Assembly (NCBI GenBank): GCA_965603095.1
Contig: CBFDBQ010000031.1
Coordinates: 1 to 25,634, forward strand
Reading direction: 5' to 3'
DNA: 25,634 nucleotides
From: DAOVVL01 sp965603095
GTDB taxonomy: Bacteria; Pseudomonadota; Alphaproteobacteria; Rhodospirillales; Magnetovibrionaceae
A program made the position numbers and the translations under genes. Shown here piece by piece: positions 16,631-24,540 of this stretch (positions within the stretch are counted from its first letter, which is position 1; each line of letters opens with the position of its first letter). A model generated the notes under the pieces. It had not been told where the DNA came from and did no database searches. It saw nothing but the letters and a program-made list of their open reading frames with translations.

Positions 16631-17307
16631 AACAACCAGCCCAACAACAACGGCAGTAATATTGCCGTGCCGGCAACTTCGCTCACCTGTAAAGCGCGCG
16701 CAGTGCCTATGCCGTGAGCTGCGGTGCCACCGGCAACGCCGCGAGCGCGCCAATCATTAATTCGAAACAGGTCTAAAATGCCCGGCCCGATAACCGCCCC
16801 GATTATTCCGGTCAATATAACCAACACAGCAGTCAACGATGGAACTCCGCCAACGGCTTCGGCAATGCCCATTGCTATGGGTGCGGTGACAGATTTTGGC
16901 GCAAGCGATAATAACGTTGCCTCAGACGCACCCATCATCCAGGCAATGCCAATTGCGCTTAGGGTTGCGGTGGCCGAACCAACAAGAATTGATGCCAGTA
17001 CAACCGGAAAAGTTGAGCGAACTTTTCGAAACTGTGAATAAAGCGGAACCGCCAAAGCAACGGTTGCCGGGCCAAGCATGAAGTGGACAAATTTTGCCCC
17101 ATCAAAATATGTTTGATAATTAGTTCCGGTTATCATTAATAATCCGACCAAAATTACAACCGCTATCAAAACCGGATTAAGCAATGGGTTGAGTTTGCCC
17201 TTGGCATAAATCCACATTCCAGCCTGATAGGCAATTAACGTAACCGTTAACCCCAACAGCGGTTCGGTCGAAAGATAAACCCACACCTGATAAAGCCCCT
17301 CAGTCAT
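16627..17307 (-). CDS. lrgB: LrgB/CidB-family membrane protein
   Basis: 226 residues with about seven membrane helices. Family pattern: TYFDGAKFVHFMLGPATVALAVPLY, APKSVTAPIAMGIAEAVGGVPSLTAV, and the terminal GTARALQVSEVAGT. It was classically described with LrgA as a holin/antiholin-like murein hydrolase regulator. Homologous pairs in other organisms are linked to glycolate or pyruvate movement, and the sequence here does not distinguish these. It overlaps lrgA by 8 bases. Its TAA shares bases with the convergent M32 stop (TTAA at 16627-16630). Confidence 0.92.
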   Translation of the reverse strand: MTEGLYQVWVYLSTEPLLGLTVTLIAYQAGMWIYAKGKLNPLLNPVLIAVVILVGLLMITGTNYQTYFDGAKFVHFMLGPATVALAVPLYSQFRKVRSTFPVVLASILVGSATATLSAIGIAWMMGASEATLLSLAPKSVTAPIAMGIAEAVGGVPSLTAVLVILTGIIGAVIGPGILDLFRINDWRARGVAGGTAAHGIGTARALQVSEVAGTAILLPLLLGWLF

Positions 17308-17704
17308 GTTTTATTTCCTCCCCGCTGGGCGCATCGCCAGTAAGGCGCGTAAGGGCAATCATAACGCCGGCGGTAATAAGTACCGTCAAAGCTGTACTTG
17401 CCACCAACGCCACAGAAATAGCCTGCCATTCATTGGCCAAAAGGTGCATATGCATCATCACACCAACGCCGGCAGGTACAAATAAAAGAGAAAGGTGAGA
17501 AAGCAGCCCCTGAGACGTTTTTTTAAGCCCCTCAGGCAAGCTACCCTTGATAAGCAGGGTTACAAACAACAGGCCCATTCCCACCGCCGGGCCGGGCAAC
17601 GGCAGTTCTAGGCCCTTTGATATGACCTCGCCCACAAGCTGGTATGCCAGCAAAACTGTTATAAAACCTAGCGTCATAACAAAGAAAACCTTCCCAATTG
17701 CCAT
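17300..17704 (-). CDS. lrgA: LrgA/CidA-family membrane protein
   Basis: 134 residues with four helices. The LrgA/YohJ pattern is clear: YQLVGEVISKGLELPLPGPAVGMGLLF, then LLSHLSLLFVPAGVGVMMH and a hydrophobic C-terminal helix. It forms the usual pair with the overlapping lrgB. The G-run (GGGGT) about 10 bases before the ATG is the only ribosome-site candidate, and it forms one arm of an inverted repeat. The gene is divergent from thrC with 74 bases between the starts. Confidence 0.9.
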   Translation of the reverse strand: MAIGKVFFVMTLGFITVLLAYQLVGEVISKGLELPLPGPAVGMGLLFVTLLIKGSLPEGLKKTSQGLLSHLSLLFVPAGVGVMMHMHLLANEWQAISVALVASTALTVLITAGVMIALTRLTGDAPSGEEIKHD

Positions 17705-17711
17705 TTTAGCT

Positions 17712-17734
17712 TTACCCCATTATGTAGGGGGTAA
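17712..17734. promoter_or_regulatory. Inverted repeat in the lrgA leader (lrgA-thrC gap)
   Basis: TTACCCC (17712-17718) and GGGGTAA (17728-17734) are perfect 7-base arms with a 9-base spacer. In lrgA mRNA the hairpin would include the G-run that is the likely ribosome site. On DNA it could be an operator for lrgA or thrC. It resembles the repeat at 21059-21084 upstream of yqgE. Confidence 0.45.
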
Positions 17735-17778
17735 GAATTAAGCGCTTTTACAATAACCACTTTAAGGTAAAAACACCC

Positions 17779-19191
17779 GTGAAGTACATTAGCACCCGCG
17801 GCGAGGCACCGGAACTTAGCTTTGATGATGTAGTCCTAACCGGACTAGCGCGCGATGGCGGGCTTTATGTTCCCAAAGTATGGCCGACCATCAGCCGTGA
17901 TGAAATAGCATCGTGGAAAGGTCTCAGCTACGCCCAGCTGGCGGTAAAGGTTATGGCACCGTTTGTCGAAGGCTCCATCAGCGAACAAGAATTAAGTAAG
18001 CTTGCTGAAAAAGCATACGCCAATTTCGACCACGTTGATGTTGCGCCATTGGTAAAGATAAATGACGATGAATACGTTTTAGAGTTATTTCATGGGCCAA
18101 CACTGGCGTTCAAGGATTATGCCTTACAATTTCTTGGCCATTTGTTTAACCACATTTTAAAAAAACGCGGAAAACAAATAACCATAGCGGGCGCCACATC
18201 GGGCGATACTGGTTCAGCCGCCATTGAAGCCTGCCGTGACCGCGATGCAATCGAGATTTTTATTCTTCATCCCGAAGGAAAAGTTTCCGAAGTTCAGCGC
18301 CGCCAGATGACAACTGTTTTATCAGATAACGTTCACAATATTGCGTTAAAGGGAACGTTTGATGATTGTCAAAATACGGTCAAGGCATTGTTCGATGATA
18401 ACGAATTTCGTGACCGGGTACATCTTTCAGCAGTGAACTCCATCAACTGGGCACGCATATTGGCGCAAGTTGTTTATTATTTTTATTCGGCTTTACAGGT
18501 TGGTGCGCCAGATAAAAAAGTTTCATTTGCGGTTCCTACTGGAAATTTCGGAAATGTGTTTGCAGGTTTTGCCGCAACTAAGATGGGTTTGCCGGTTGAA
18601 CAATTAATTATTGGATCAAACGCTAACGATGTTCTTATCCGTTTTATAGAAAGCGGAAAAATGGAATTGCGCGACGTTGTCCAGACCATTAGTCCATCAA
18701 TGGATATTGGAATATCCAGTAACTTTGAACGCCTGCTGTTTGAGCTTTCCGGGCGCGATGGGAAAAAAGTTTCAGAAATTATGTCCGGTTTTGCCAAAAC
18801 CGGCTCGTACGCGGTTGGTGATGAATTCATGAAAAATATTAGCGCGCGCTTTGATGGGGCACGGTTTGACGATGCCGCCACCAAGAAAATTATTAGTGAC
18901 GTTTATGGCACTAATAAAATGCTGCTTGACCCCCATTCGGCCATTGGGCTGGGTGCGGCCCGGGTTAAACGAAAAGAAAATGGTACGCCAATGATTGTTT
19001 TAGCAACCGCGCATCCGGCCAAATTCCCCGATGCGGTTGTGGATGCTTCAGGCGAACACCCTGAATTGCCGAGCCATCTTTCCGATTTGTTAGAACGGCC
19101 TGAACGCAGTGAAGCATTAGAAAACAGTGTAAATGTGGTTAGGGATTATATTGAACAAACCCTTTCTGAAAGAAATAAAAGCAAAAATTGA
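17779..19191 (+). CDS. thrC: Threonine synthase
   Basis: 470 residues from GTG 17779 (MKYISTRGEAP, the common start of the family). PLP lysine Lys112 in HGPTLAFKDYALQFLGH; phosphate-binding GATSGDTGSAA; ALFDDNEFRDRVHLSAVNSINWARI; VPTGNFGNVFAG. It converts O-phosphohomoserine to threonine in the cytoplasm. The stop shares a base with the following M16 peptidase start (TGATG). The thrC-M16 pair is a frequent alphaproteobacterial arrangement, often near cox genes. Confidence 0.96.
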   Translation: MKYISTRGEAPELSFDDVVLTGLARDGGLYVPKVWPTISRDEIASWKGLSYAQLAVKVMAPFVEGSISEQELSKLAEKAYANFDHVDVAPLVKINDDEYVLELFHGPTLAFKDYALQFLGHLFNHILKKRGKQITIAGATSGDTGSAAIEACRDRDAIEIFILHPEGKVSEVQRRQMTTVLSDNVHNIALKGTFDDCQNTVKALFDDNEFRDRVHLSAVNSINWARILAQVVYYFYSALQVGAPDKKVSFAVPTGNFGNVFAGFAATKMGLPVEQLIIGSNANDVLIRFIESGKMELRDVVQTISPSMDIGISSNFERLLFELSGRDGKKVSEIMSGFAKTGSYAVGDEFMKNISARFDGARFDDAATKKIISDVYGTNKMLLDPHSAIGLGAARVKRKENGTPMIVLATAHPAKFPDAVVDASGEHPELPSHLSDLLERPERSEALENSVNVVRDYIEQTLSERNKSKN

Positions 19192-20453
19192 TGCCAGAAA
19201 ACGTAAAAATTACCACGCTGGATAACGGCCTTCGTATTGTTAGCGATGAAATGGCCAGCGTTGAAACCACATCTGCCGGAATATGGGTTGAGGCTGGCGC
19301 TAGGTTTGAAGCACCGCAAGTTGGCGGTGTTTCCCATGTGCTTGAACACATGACCTTTAAGGGCACCAAACGGCGCACGGCACAAAGTTTAGCCGAAGAA
19401 ATAGAAGCCGTTGGCGGGCATATCAACGCCTATACCTCACGGGAAACCACCGCATATTATGCCAAAACCCTGAAAGAAGATATTGGTCTAACCATCGATA
19501 TAGTTTCAGATTTGGTTATTAATGCGACGCTAGACGGTGAAGAATTCGAACGTGAGCGTGGCGTAATTTTACAAGAAATCCATCAGGCCAACGATACCCC
19601 CGATGATGTGGTTTATGATTTATTTCAAATTGCAGCCTACCCCGACCAACCACTGGGCCATCCGATTCTTGGATACCATGACGGCATCAGCGCCATGGAT
19701 AGATCGGCAATGCAAGGATATATGAACGAACATTACCGCAGTGGCGGAATGGTTTTGGCGGCCGCGGGTAAACTAAAACACGACGAAGTGGTTGATATGG
19801 CGGCTAGCCATTTTGTAAATGCCCCGACTGGAAAAGGTGAAACCCACCCAGTGGCAAAATATTCTGGCGGTGAAATGCGCGAGAGCCGTGATATAGAACA
19901 AACCCATATCGTTTTGGGGTTTGAGGGCATTAATTATTTTGATGATGATTTTTATGCCGCCGGTATTTTATCCGGATTATTCGGTGGCGGCATGTCATCG
20001 CGCCTATTTCAAGAAGTTCGCGAAAAACGCGGCCTTGTTTACAGTGTTTATTCTTTTTTCTCGCCCTATGCAGATAGCGGTCTTTTCGGGGTTTATGCCG
20101 GAACCGGAGAAAAAGAAGTTGAAGAACTTATCCCGGTGATAACCGACGAATTATCAAAACTTAATGGTAGCATCGGCGAAGAAGAAATAATTCGCTCTAA
20201 GGCACAAATAAAATCATCATTGTTGATGAGTCTAGAAAGCACATCATCTAGGGCCGAACAAATTGCCCGACAAATATCGGTATTTGGCCGCACCATTCCC
20301 ATTCAAGAAGCGGTAGATAAAATAGAAGAAGTAACCGAAAAAGACTTAAAACGTGCTGCCGCACGGTTCCTTAGCGGCCCGCCAACGCTGGCAGCGGTTG
20401 GGCCAATAGGAAAGCTAGAAAGCTTCGATAAAATAAAATCTCGCCTTAATTAA
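19191..20453 (+). CDS. M16-family zinc peptidase (mitochondrial-processing-peptidase beta-like)
   Basis: 420 residues from ATG 19191; an upstream in-frame TTG at 19188 is less likely. Inverted zinc motif HVLEH (His49, Glu52, His53) with Glu129 exactly 76 residues after His53, the HxxEHx76E pattern of M16 enzymes. Also present are the glycine-rich segment GLFGGGMSSRLFQEVREKRGL and SVYSFFSPYADSGLFGVYAGT. It is a single-chain M16B type like bacterial relatives of the mitochondrial processing peptidase. Substrate is not evident. It is translationally coupled to thrC. Its stop abuts the convergent yqgE stop with no spare base. Confidence 0.94.
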   Translation: MPENVKITTLDNGLRIVSDEMASVETTSAGIWVEAGARFEAPQVGGVSHVLEHMTFKGTKRRTAQSLAEEIEAVGGHINAYTSRETTAYYAKTLKEDIGLTIDIVSDLVINATLDGEEFERERGVILQEIHQANDTPDDVVYDLFQIAAYPDQPLGHPILGYHDGISAMDRSAMQGYMNEHYRSGGMVLAAAGKLKHDEVVDMAASHFVNAPTGKGETHPVAKYSGGEMRESRDIEQTHIVLGFEGINYFDDDFYAAGILSGLFGGGMSSRLFQEVREKRGLVYSVYSFFSPYADSGLFGVYAGTGEKEVEELIPVITDELSKLNGSIGEEEIIRSKAQIKSSLLMSLESTSSRAEQIARQISVFGRTIPIQEAVDKIEEVTEKDLKRAAARFLSGPPTLAAVGPIGKLESFDKIKSRLN

Positions 20454-21029
20454 TCAAGCATGTCCGGCATCTTCTGACAGCATTAATGCATCTATGCCCA
20501 TGCTGTGAAGCGCACCTTTCCATTTTCCATCAGGGTCGGTTGCAAAAACAATCTCCGGGGCGGCGGCCATTGAAAGCCAGCCATTTTCTAATATTTCGTC
20601 ATCAAGTTGACCCGGGCCCCATCCGGCATAACCAAGAGCTAGCAAACTTTTTTCCGGGCCATGCCCTTCGGCGATAGCCTTAACAATATCAATGGTCGCG
20701 GTTAATGCCATATGTCCATCAACCACAAGGGTGGACTCGCGAACATAATCAGGCGAATGCAAAACAAACCCACGGCCCTCTTCTATTGGGCCACCGGAAT
20801 GAATTCGAATGGCGGCGGACCGGTCTTGTAATTCAATTCCTAACTGTTCTAGCAAGTCAGGGAATGTTACCTCGGGCATGGCGCGGTTTATAACCAAACC
20901 CATTGCCCCATCTTCATTATGGGCACAAAGATAAATTACAGATTGGGCAAAACGCGGGTCAGACATTGTTGGCATGGCGACCAACAATTGACCGGAAAAA
21001 TAGGCTGAAGGCAATGTCTGGATGGTCAC
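20454..21029 (-). CDS. YqgE/AlgH family protein (UPF0301)
   Basis: 191 residues from GTG 21029, chosen because AGGAG lies 8 bases upstream and because family members start at this point (about 185-200 residues). The longer frame to 21131 adds residues unlike a protein start. Family pattern: YFSGQLLVAMPTMSDPRF, SVIYLCAHNEDGAMGLVINR, GGPIEEGRGFVLHS, and LALGYAGWGPGQLDDEI. It is a soluble conserved protein. AlgH was named for an effect on alginate genes in Pseudomonas, but its biochemical role is not settled. Confidence 0.93.
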   Translation of the reverse strand: MTIQTLPSAYFSGQLLVAMPTMSDPRFAQSVIYLCAHNEDGAMGLVINRAMPEVTFPDLLEQLGIELQDRSAAIRIHSGGPIEEGRGFVLHSPDYVRESTLVVDGHMALTATIDIVKAIAEGHGPEKSLLALGYAGWGPGQLDDEILENGWLSMAAAPEIVFATDPDGKWKGALHSMGIDALMLSEDAGHA

Positions 21030-21037
21030 TTTATGTG

Positions 21038-21042
21038 CTCCT
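21038..21042 (-). promoter_or_regulatory. Shine-Dalgarno site deciding the yqgE GTG start
   Basis: It reads AGGAG on the minus strand, 8 bases before GTG at 21029. It is the only good ribosome site in the region and rejects the upstream ATG at 21131. Confidence 0.65.
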
Positions 21043-21058
21043 GAACATTCTTGTTTAT

Positions 21059-21084
21059 TTGCCCCATTATTACATATGGGGCAA
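21059..21084. promoter_or_regulatory. Inverted repeat upstream of yqgE
   Basis: TTGCCCCAT (21059-21067) and ATGGGGCAA (21076-21084) are perfect 9-base arms with an 8-base spacer, in the yqgE-dsbD gap. It is a candidate operator, or a hairpin in the yqgE leader. It is similar to 17712-17734: both contain a CCCCATTAT core and a matching GGGG arm. Confidence 0.5.
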
Positions 21085-21179
21085 TATGGAACAAAATAAA
21101 GAACCCGTGAGCATAAAAAATCGAGAAACACGCCTCTTTCCGGCCACTTTTAGCAATTATCTTTAAATACTTGAATTTG

Positions 21180-21194
21180 CCGGATAATATCCGG
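21180..21194. promoter_or_regulatory. Perfect palindrome upstream of the dsbD-like gene
   Basis: CCGGATAATATCCGG has 7-base arms around one central A and ends 34 bases before the ATG. It is a candidate dimeric operator. A hairpin would have almost no loop, so a DNA-level site is more likely. Confidence 0.45.
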
Positions 21195-21228
21195 GACTTT
21201 CTGCACAAAGTAGTACACAGAGAACATT

Positions 21229-23421
21229 ATGCTTGTAACGCGTTTTTATAAAAAAATTTTGATTAGGGCGACCCTTTGGCTTGCCGTTTTATTCACCATT
21301 TTTTCAGGTGTTTTTTCTGGTGTTTTTTCTGGCCCTGCCTTTGCCGCATCATCTGAATGGAACATAACCGATTATACTCGTGTCAGGTTAATAAGCGCCA
21401 CCAATACAATTGGTAATAACGATACCATTACCCTTGGCCTGCAGTTCGAGCTAAAAAAAGACTGGAAAGTATATTGGCGTTCGGCTGGCGATGCCGGATA
21501 CCCGCCATCAATTGATTGGGCCGGATCAAGCAACCTTAAAAATGCGGTAATGCATTGGCCAGCACCTGAACGGTTTTCCATACTTGGGTTTGAAACCCTG
21601 GGCTATAAAAAAGAAGTTGTGTTTCCTTTAACTGTAAATCTTAAAAATCTAAATGATGATTTATCTATAAAGGCAAATGTTGATTATCTGGCTTGTGCCG
21701 AACTTTGCATTCCCTATGAAGCAAAACTTGAGTTTTTTATTCCACGCGGAAATACTAGCCAAACTGTCATGGGGTCTAGCGAGGCTCACCTTATTAGCCG
21801 CTATGAATCTCGCGTACCAAAAAGCGGTGAAGCCGCCGGAATAAATATCAAAAGCGCCGAAATACAATATAGCGATGATGCTGGCGTGCTTATTATTACC
21901 GCTACCAGCGAAAACAATTTCAAAAATCCCGACCTGTTCGTTGAAGGCCCGGCTGAACTTTCATTTTCCAAACCATTATCGTGGATTGACGCCAACGGAG
22001 GAATGGCCGTGCTGGAAGCGCCCGTAAAAGGATTAAATGCGCTAAAAAAATCAATAACTGAAACAGAGTTAACATTTACAATTTCAGATGATAGCGGCGC
22101 ACGCGGGGCAGAATTTATTGCTATTCCCACAAATGCCACCGCCGATACTTTGGCGGTTAGCGATTTAATGGCACCTCAGCTAAACAATGGCACATCGCTT
22201 GTGGTTATTCTTGGTTTAGCCTTGCTTGGCGGTTTGATACTAAACCTTATGCCATGCGTATTACCGGTTCTTTCCATTAAATTGATGGGGGCAATCAGTC
22301 ATGGTGGATCAGACAAAAAAATAGTTCGTGTTAGTTTTATTGCTTCAGCCGCAGGAATTATTTTTTCATTTCTTTTATTGGCAGGTATTTTGGTTGCGCT
22401 TAAAAGCGCGGGTGCGTCCATTGGTTGGGGAATACAATTTCAACAGCCATGGTTCCTAATCGCCATGGCGTTGGTAATATCTGTTTTTGCCGCCAACATG
22501 TGGGGCTTTTTTGAAGTTAACCTTCCCGGTTCTATTTCTGAAATTGGTGCAAGCACCACCCATCAACACGGCCTTGGCGGGCATTTCTTAACCGGCGCGT
22601 TTGCCACGCTTTTAGCGACCCCGTGCTCGGCTCCATTTTTAGGAACCGCCGTTGGGTTTGCGCTGGCCCGTGGTGGTGCCGACATATTCATGGTGTTTGC
22701 GGCGTTAGGGATAGGTCTGGCAGCACCTTATATTGCCGTTGCCCTGTGGCCGGGGTTAGCAACACGCATGCCCAAACCGGGGCGCTGGATGGTAATCCTT
22801 CGCCGGATTATGGGTTTTGCGCTGGCGGTAACCGCTTTGTGGCTCGTCAGCATTATCGCAGTGCAGGTAAATACCATGACCGCATGGCTGGTGGGTGGTA
22901 TTTTGTTAGTGGTGGTTGGAGTTTTTTGGTTGCATCACCGCATGGGCAGGCGCTTTGGCAGGCTTGAATGGGTGGCGGTTGCAATATTGGCGGTGTTGGC
23001 TTTATTGGCACCCGATGGCACCCGGCAAAATGGCTACGCCAATAACGATACATCAGAACTGGACGGTATCTGGCAACCATTTGATAGGGCCGCAATACCA
23101 GCGCTTGTTCGAGATGGAAAAACCGTATTTGTCGATGTAACCGCCGAATGGTGCATAACGTGCCAAATAAACAAAGCGGTATCCCTTTCAAAGGGTGAGG
23201 CCCTTGCCCGCTTGAAAGGTAAAAATGTAATCACCATGCAGGCCGATTGGACAAGACCCAGCGATGAAATTTCAAATTACCTAGCTACTTTTGGTCGCTA
23301 TGGAATACCGTTTAATGCGGTTTATGGGCCGAGCGTGCCAAATGGTTTCGCCTTGCCGGAATTGCTGAGCCAACAAATAGTTATTAATGCACTTGATAAG
23401 GCTGGCAATAGATCAAAATAA
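21229..23421 (+). CDS. DsbD/ScsB-type thiol:disulfide interchange protein
   Basis: 730 residues. Signal peptide to about residue 39 (AFA/A). The N-terminal periplasmic domain (about 42-290) has Cys pair CAELC (156/160) in a ScsB-like DsbD_2 context. The central eight-helix DsbD domain (about 320-595) has its redox cysteines in LMPCVLPVL (343) and ATPCSAPFLG (466). The C-terminal thioredoxin domain has TAEWCITCQ (Cys642/Cys645). Electrons would pass from cytoplasmic thioredoxin through the membrane Cys pair to the periplasmic domains. The target (cytochrome c maturation, copper proteins or peroxide defence) is not shown by sequence. The SCO/CuA genes nearby and the following peroxiredoxin are suggestive only. 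All three Cys pairs are intact. The start has a weak GAGAA ribosome site. Confidence 0.92.
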   Translation: MLVTRFYKKILIRATLWLAVLFTIFSGVFSGVFSGPAFAASSEWNITDYTRVRLISATNTIGNNDTITLGLQFELKKDWKVYWRSAGDAGYPPSIDWAGSSNLKNAVMHWPAPERFSILGFETLGYKKEVVFPLTVNLKNLNDDLSIKANVDYLACAELCIPYEAKLEFFIPRGNTSQTVMGSSEAHLISRYESRVPKSGEAAGINIKSAEIQYSDDAGVLIITATSENNFKNPDLFVEGPAELSFSKPLSWIDANGGMAVLEAPVKGLNALKKSITETELTFTISDDSGARGAEFIAIPTNATADTLAVSDLMAPQLNNGTSLVVILGLALLGGLILNLMPCVLPVLSIKLMGAISHGGSDKKIVRVSFIASAAGIIFSFLLLAGILVALKSAGASIGWGIQFQQPWFLIAMALVISVFAANMWGFFEVNLPGSISEIGASTTHQHGLGGHFLTGAFATLLATPCSAPFLGTAVGFALARGGADIFMVFAALGIGLAAPYIAVALWPGLATRMPKPGRWMVILRRIMGFALAVTALWLVSIIAVQVNTMTAWLVGGILLVVVGVFWLHHRMGRRFGRLEWVAVAILAVLALLAPDGTRQNGYANNDTSELDGIWQPFDRAAIPALVRDGKTVFVDVTAEWCITCQINKAVSLSKGEALARLKGKNVITMQADWTRPSDEISNYLATFGRYGIPFNAVYGPSVPNGFALPELLSQQIVINALDKAGNRSK
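21307..21330 (+). repeat. Two exact 12-base tandem copies within the dsbD-like signal peptide
   Basis: GGTGTTTTTTCT is present twice in direct succession, with an imperfect third unit before it (21295-21306). In frame each unit encodes Gly-Val-Phe-Ser, lengthening the signal-peptide core. Copy change would keep the frame, whereas slippage in the T6 runs would break it. Confidence 0.75.
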
Positions 23422-23493
23422 ATATCCGATTGAAAAAATAAATTTTAAGACTAGATATAAAGTCTCAGCAACAATTATACCGGAGCATATAAA

Positions 23494-23976
23494 ATGACTA
23501 TCAAGGCAGGCGATAACGTCCCTACAGCCACATTGCATGAAATGGGTGCAGATGGCCCGGTTAAGGTTTCTTCATCTGATGTTTTTTCAGGAAAAAAAGT
23601 TTTAATGTTTGGCCTGCCCGGTGCATTCACCCCAACCTGCTCGGCCCAACATCTGCCGGGCTATCTTCGTTTTGCCGATGATATAAAAGCAAAAGGCATT
23701 GATGAAATAGTATGCTTTTCGGTGAACGATGCTTTTGTTATGGGTGCATGGGGCGTTGACCAAGGCGTTGATGGCAGGGTGCGAATGATAGGTGATGGTT
23801 CAGCTGATTTTACCCATGCGGCGGGGCTTGAGCTTGACCGTACAAGTGGTGGAATGGGAATTCGCTGTCAGCGTTTTGCCATGGTGGTTGATGACGGCAA
23901 AGTCGTATCCATAGACATTGAACCGGATAGAGAATTTTTAATTTCCAGCGCCGAAAGCCAATTGGGTAAACTTTAA
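23494..23976 (+). CDS. Peroxiredoxin, Prx5/AhpE-redoxin type
   Basis: 160 residues. Peroxidatic Cys49 in GLPGAFTPTCSAQHLPGY, the exact Prx5 active-site pattern with the conserved Thr46; later VNDAFVMGAWG and GMGIRCQRFAMVV with the family Arg. It reduces hydrogen peroxide and alkyl hydroperoxides in the cytoplasm, using thiols such as glutaredoxin or thioredoxin. A second Cys in GIRCQ is a possible resolving residue, but this is unproven. GGAG lies 9 bases upstream of the ATG. The gap to dsbD is 72 bases and AT-rich, so it may have its own promoter (TTGAAA and GATATA with an 18-base spacer were noted at about 23432-23461, weak). Confidence 0.95.
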   Translation: MTIKAGDNVPTATLHEMGADGPVKVSSSDVFSGKKVLMFGLPGAFTPTCSAQHLPGYLRFADDIKAKGIDEIVCFSVNDAFVMGAWGVDQGVDGRVRMIGDGSADFTHAAGLELDRTSGGMGIRCQRFAMVVDDGKVVSIDIEPDREFLISSAESQLGKL

Positions 23977-24068
23977 AAATTTTCAGGCCTATAACTCAAG
24001 CAAGGGCTTTTAGGCGCCAGACCAACATTCGGAGCATGGATGTTCGCTCTGTGTGATAAAAGAGGTGT

Positions 24069-24088
24069 GCTGAGCGTCTTATCTCAGC
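24069..24088. other. Hairpin in the gap between convergent peroxiredoxin and hypothetical genes
   Basis: GCTGAG and CTCAGC arms with an 8-base loop lie between the two convergent genes (gap 23977-24108). No T-tract follows in either direction, so termination by the intrinsic mechanism is doubtful. Confidence 0.3.
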
Positions 24089-24108
24089 CACAATTATCCA
24101 AGCTACGA

Positions 24109-24540
24109 TCAGCCTTCATTATCCTTTTTTACCTCGGGCTTAGCTGACCCGTTAGGTATTTTTTCCATCCACGGGATAGCAAGGCCCGGATGATCTTTTG
24201 TCGGGCCATCGCCCCATGCGTGACGGGTGGTAAGTGATATTCCATCGGCAACCGGCTCTAGGGTCTTCTGGCCTTCCCGGGGTAATGGATCACCCTTCAC
24301 CTGACAGTAAAGGATAAGTGCTGCCGCCAGCTTCTCGTTTGAAAATGAAAGCTCTTTTCCGTCCTTATTGTTTTCTTGAGGTTCAAAACGCATATCGGTG
24401 GTCAGCTCTGGTTCCCAGTGGACATCGATGCTGGTGATATATGTGTCCGGCATCTTGATGTCGTGGCGCAGGCAATAATTGACCAATGCCGCCTGCACTT
24501 CTTCGTTGGAGAAAATAACTTTTCTGAGATCGACGGGCAT
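24109..24540 (-). CDS. Hypothetical protein with an internal duplication
   Basis: 143 residues, hydrophilic, no signal or membrane helix. AGGAG lies 6 bases before the ATG, so translation is credible. Two halves repeat at a spacing of 56 residues: FSNEEVQAALVNYC (10-23) and FSNEKLAAALILYC (66-79), each followed by a Pro eight residues after the Cys (31 and 87). Consensus FSNExxxxAALxxYC. The paired Cys and alternating pattern suggest a small alpha/beta unit present twice, which could form a pseudo-dimer. The C-terminus (about 105-143) is Pro/Lys-rich. I do not recognise the family and propose no function. Confidence 0.75.
   Translation of the reverse strand: MPVDLRKVIFSNEEVQAALVNYCLRHDIKMPDTYITSIDVHWEPELTTDMRFEPQENNKDGKELSFSNEKLAAALILYCQVKGDPLPREGQKTLEPVADGISLTTRHAWGDGPTKDHPGLAIPWMEKIPNGSAKPEVKKDNEG

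Noticed and set aside
16627..17704. lrgAB as a phage holin module
   Set aside because: No phage lysis, structural or integrase genes are nearby. LrgA/LrgB are common chromosomal membrane proteins.
21030..21131. Longer yqgE start
   Set aside because: The added residues are Cys-rich and outside family length; AGGAG fits GTG 21029.
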